This document shows, one piece after another, positions 61,690 to 64,000 of a stretch of DNA of 64,000 nt (the stretch's first letter is position 1; each line of letters opens with the position of its first letter). Location: NCBI GenBank assembly GCA_946699065.1, contig CAMPDV010001562.1:1-64000 (forward strand), read 5' to 3'. Below the pieces are notes generated by a model. The model searched no databases. It was not told the origin of the DNA and worked only from the letters and a program-made list of their open reading frames with translations. The translations under genes were made by a program, and so were the position numbers. Source of the stretch: Loxodes magnus (taxonomy: Eukaryota; Ciliophora; Karyorelictea; Loxodida; Loxodidae).

Positions 61690-63570
61690 ATGTCAAGAAT
61701 AAGAAAGGACTTAAAGTTCTAAATTTAAAATAGCTGAGATCTAAAACTTGCTGCTAAGCTTTAAGTTTTGGAAATGATAAAGAGCTAGATGAACATAAAA
61801 TGAATGCTAGGAAGCTAAAATTCTAAATAATAAACAAAAGACTGAAATAAATAATAGTTTAGCAGTGAAGAAACATAAAAGTGTATGTCAGTAGTAATAA
61901 AGAAATTACATAATAAAATAGCCAAATATATCAATAGTTAACATTATTACGTCCAAGTGCTAGTGTCTTTGCTTTAATTAAACTCCATAATCAAATAATA
62001 CTATCAGCCTCATATTTTTGGAAATAAATTGCTAAAAGATAATTAAGTCAGCTTAGAATAATATCACAAGAAGAAGTTAAGATGATATTTCTTAATCTGG
62101 ATAGAAAGATATATTGTTGATAACTAACCAATATTAGAAAATTAGTATAATAGTCTAACAATAAATATACTAAATAGAACTAATTATAAGCAAGGTAACT
62201 TCTAATTTTATCTTAACTTCTAAATATCTACTTATTAATACTATATCAAAACACTGTCACTCTTGTCTATAAAGTCCCTATTTCAATCATCAAAGTCATC
62301 CTTAAATCTAATTACTTTTAATTAATATAATAGCATACAGTAAATCTATCTAAAATAAAGTTTATTTAAGTCTGCTCTTAGTTTACCTCAGATATCTTTT
62401 AATAAAGCCTTCTCTAAAATTTTATTCATAAGATTAGAGGTAAACTAATCTATTCCTATGAATATTATAATTAAAACCTTTATTCATAATAAGGCTAAAT
62501 AAAGCTCAAAACCAGATTAAAATTATAATAGATATGCTTCATATGTAGTTTGTCTTTTAAAATAGATGCTTAAAACAGGGAATAAAAGCAACAATATCTA
62601 AGTTAAATGATTAGGCTAATTTATAAAGATATAAAAGATATCATTCATTAACATCTTTTGTATTAGTAACTAATTTTAACTTTCTATTTCATATAATTAA
62701 GAATATTCTACTATCGATCCAGATAAACTTAATCATATGACTGTTTAAGATATTAAACTGTTATTTTAGACCTGTATTCTAGAGAATGAAGATCACATAC
62801 TTACATTTATATTAATTTTAATGTCTTTGAGTTTATAGCTACTATTAACGAGTTTGAGAAAGGATCAGTAAAAGATAATATATGTCCTTCTAGGTTCTCT
62901 AATAGTTCAGCTTATCATGCTATTTAACTATCTTTATGGCAAAACATCTTTATCTCCTCCTTAGCTTTTATTCATTATAAGCAAGAAAAGCAGCATTTAC
63001 ATTTGTTTAAGACAGCTAATTTCTAAGCTCCTTCTCCAAATTTTTTTCAGAATCTCTTATAAATTTTAAATTTAAGTAACTATTATCTGAAACTTCATAT
63101 CTTTCAACAATAAAATTAGGAAAATTATTTTGAAATCAATTAGCTTGCTTAAGCTGTTTAAAGGTAACCAAATAATGCAAACAAATGTTAAAAATTTAGA
63201 CTAAGGAGTCTTTAAATTTAGATTTACATTTATTTCTTTCAATATAAAAGATAGACTTTATTGCAATTTGGTGGAGATATGCTCTTTTATAAGATTCTAT
63301 TATAGTCAAACAGAAGCAAGGGAGAGCTACAAAAGCATGATATTAAAATAAGTCAAACTTATTATAACTTAAAGGAAAGAACTATGCTAGATATATTTGC
63401 TTTAGAAATGGAACTTAATACTGAAGCAGAAATGAGGCTTAGAAAGCTAAATAATGCTAAATTTAAAGTTTATATATTGAAGTGCAATTAGCCTAAGGAA
63501 AAATAGAATAAGCTAGATAATTATATTTTAAGGTATCTTTAACTTCTTTAAGATATAAGCTTAATTTAGA
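61690..63570 (+). CDS. Hypothetical protein with a predicted membrane helix
   Basis: The ATG at 61690 lies only 41 bp from the start of the minus-strand gene at 61648. One frame is coherent for about 400 codons (MSRIRKDLKFQIQN; LVSLLQLNSIIKQYYQPH; KLLFQTCILENEDHILTF) and reaches a hydrophobic helix near 62810 (ILILMSLSLQLLLTSL). It then shifts to FIHYKQEKQHLHLFKTAN and finally to MLDIFALEMELNTEAEMR. About 600 residues with two probable short introns. No family recognised. Confidence 0.45.
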
Positions 63571-64000
63571 AGGTTTAAAAATAATTACATTCAATAAACT
63601 AAACTGATTATTTTCTCTATACGATAATATATAAAAGCTATATATTTAATTAATTCTCTATCATTTCAATAATTAATAATTATTATATCTATCTAATTTA
63701 TAAACCCAAACTATTAAATTTTATTTCCCGCCTAACTTATTTAGATTTAATTAAATTTAAATTTTAAAATTAAATCTTTAATTTTATATTCCTAAGTAAT
63801 AATTTACCTACTTTTATTAATATATTTAATTAATAGCTTATGCTAAATTAAGAAGCACATATTATAAAATGTTATTACTCTATCTTAAATACCAAGTGAC
63901 TATACTTATTTCAATTTCAAATACTAAGATTTAACTGTAAATCTTCATTTTTATTTCAAGGAGGATAAGTCTATAAATGTTCTTTCGGACAATCAGGATC
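63571..64000. other. AT-rich right end
   Basis: 63571-63930 holds no gene I can support. The last ~70 bases are GC-richer and may be the edge of a gene cut by the window; it is too short to name. Confidence 0.4.

Overview
The window reads as nuclear DNA of a ciliate with a reassigned genetic code. It is very AT-rich, and TAA and TAG stand at glutamine positions in every recognisable protein (TPR, WD40, zinc knuckle). TGA stands at conserved tryptophans, for example the W of SDIWSLGC in a kinase fold and the W of IKIW in WD40 blades. TGA is also the only plausible stop at the ends of several genes. UAR=Gln with UGA=Trp/stop matches the karyorelict code (NCBI table 27, e.g. Loxodes); the Condylostoma code (table 28) is the alternative. 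Because sense frames lack ordinary stops, I chose frames from protein composition, recognisable motifs and paralogue comparison. Short GT..AG introns (17 and 19 nt in two clear cases) explain some frame changes. Many 5' and 3' ends are approximate.

Layout. 1-1.73 kb: an interspersed repeat followed by a Gag-like zinc-knuckle element. 2.06-5.22 kb: a large cysteine-rich membrane protein gene. 5.22-16.75 kb: an inverted repeat with ~2.75 kb arms, each carrying a WD40 propeller gene (7 blades left, 6 blades right). Its ~6 kb spacer holds two unassigned ORFs and 3.6 kb of AT-rich desert. 16.8-22.95 kb: repeats, a second type of zinc-knuckle element, a long coiled-coil gene on the minus strand and small ORFs. 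23.9-26.8 kb: a 17-TPR pseudokinase. 27.3-34.1 kb: six or seven hypothetical genes. 34.6-36.0 kb: tRNA-Arg(CCU), tRNA-Ser(UGA) and tRNA-Thr(AGU). 36.1-42.6 kb: a membrane protein, a duplicated structured-RNA candidate, a START/SRPBCC-like protein and a large hypothetical gene. 42.6-46.4 kb: a mobile-element cluster in which a zinc-knuckle element has inserted, with a 15-bp target-site duplication, into a second copy of the repeat at the window start. 46.8-47.7 kb: a hypothetical gene. 47.9-55.9 kb: a giant TPR pseudokinase containing 64 in-phase 102-bp repeats. 55.9-63.6 kb: compact hypothetical genes in divergent and convergent pairs.

The strongest themes are proteins built from near-identical internal repeats fused to, or standing beside, a degenerate kinase fold, and a family of small non-LTR-like elements with conserved RNA hairpins. 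No complete metabolic pathway or classical operon is visible. No CRISPR array or rRNA was seen.
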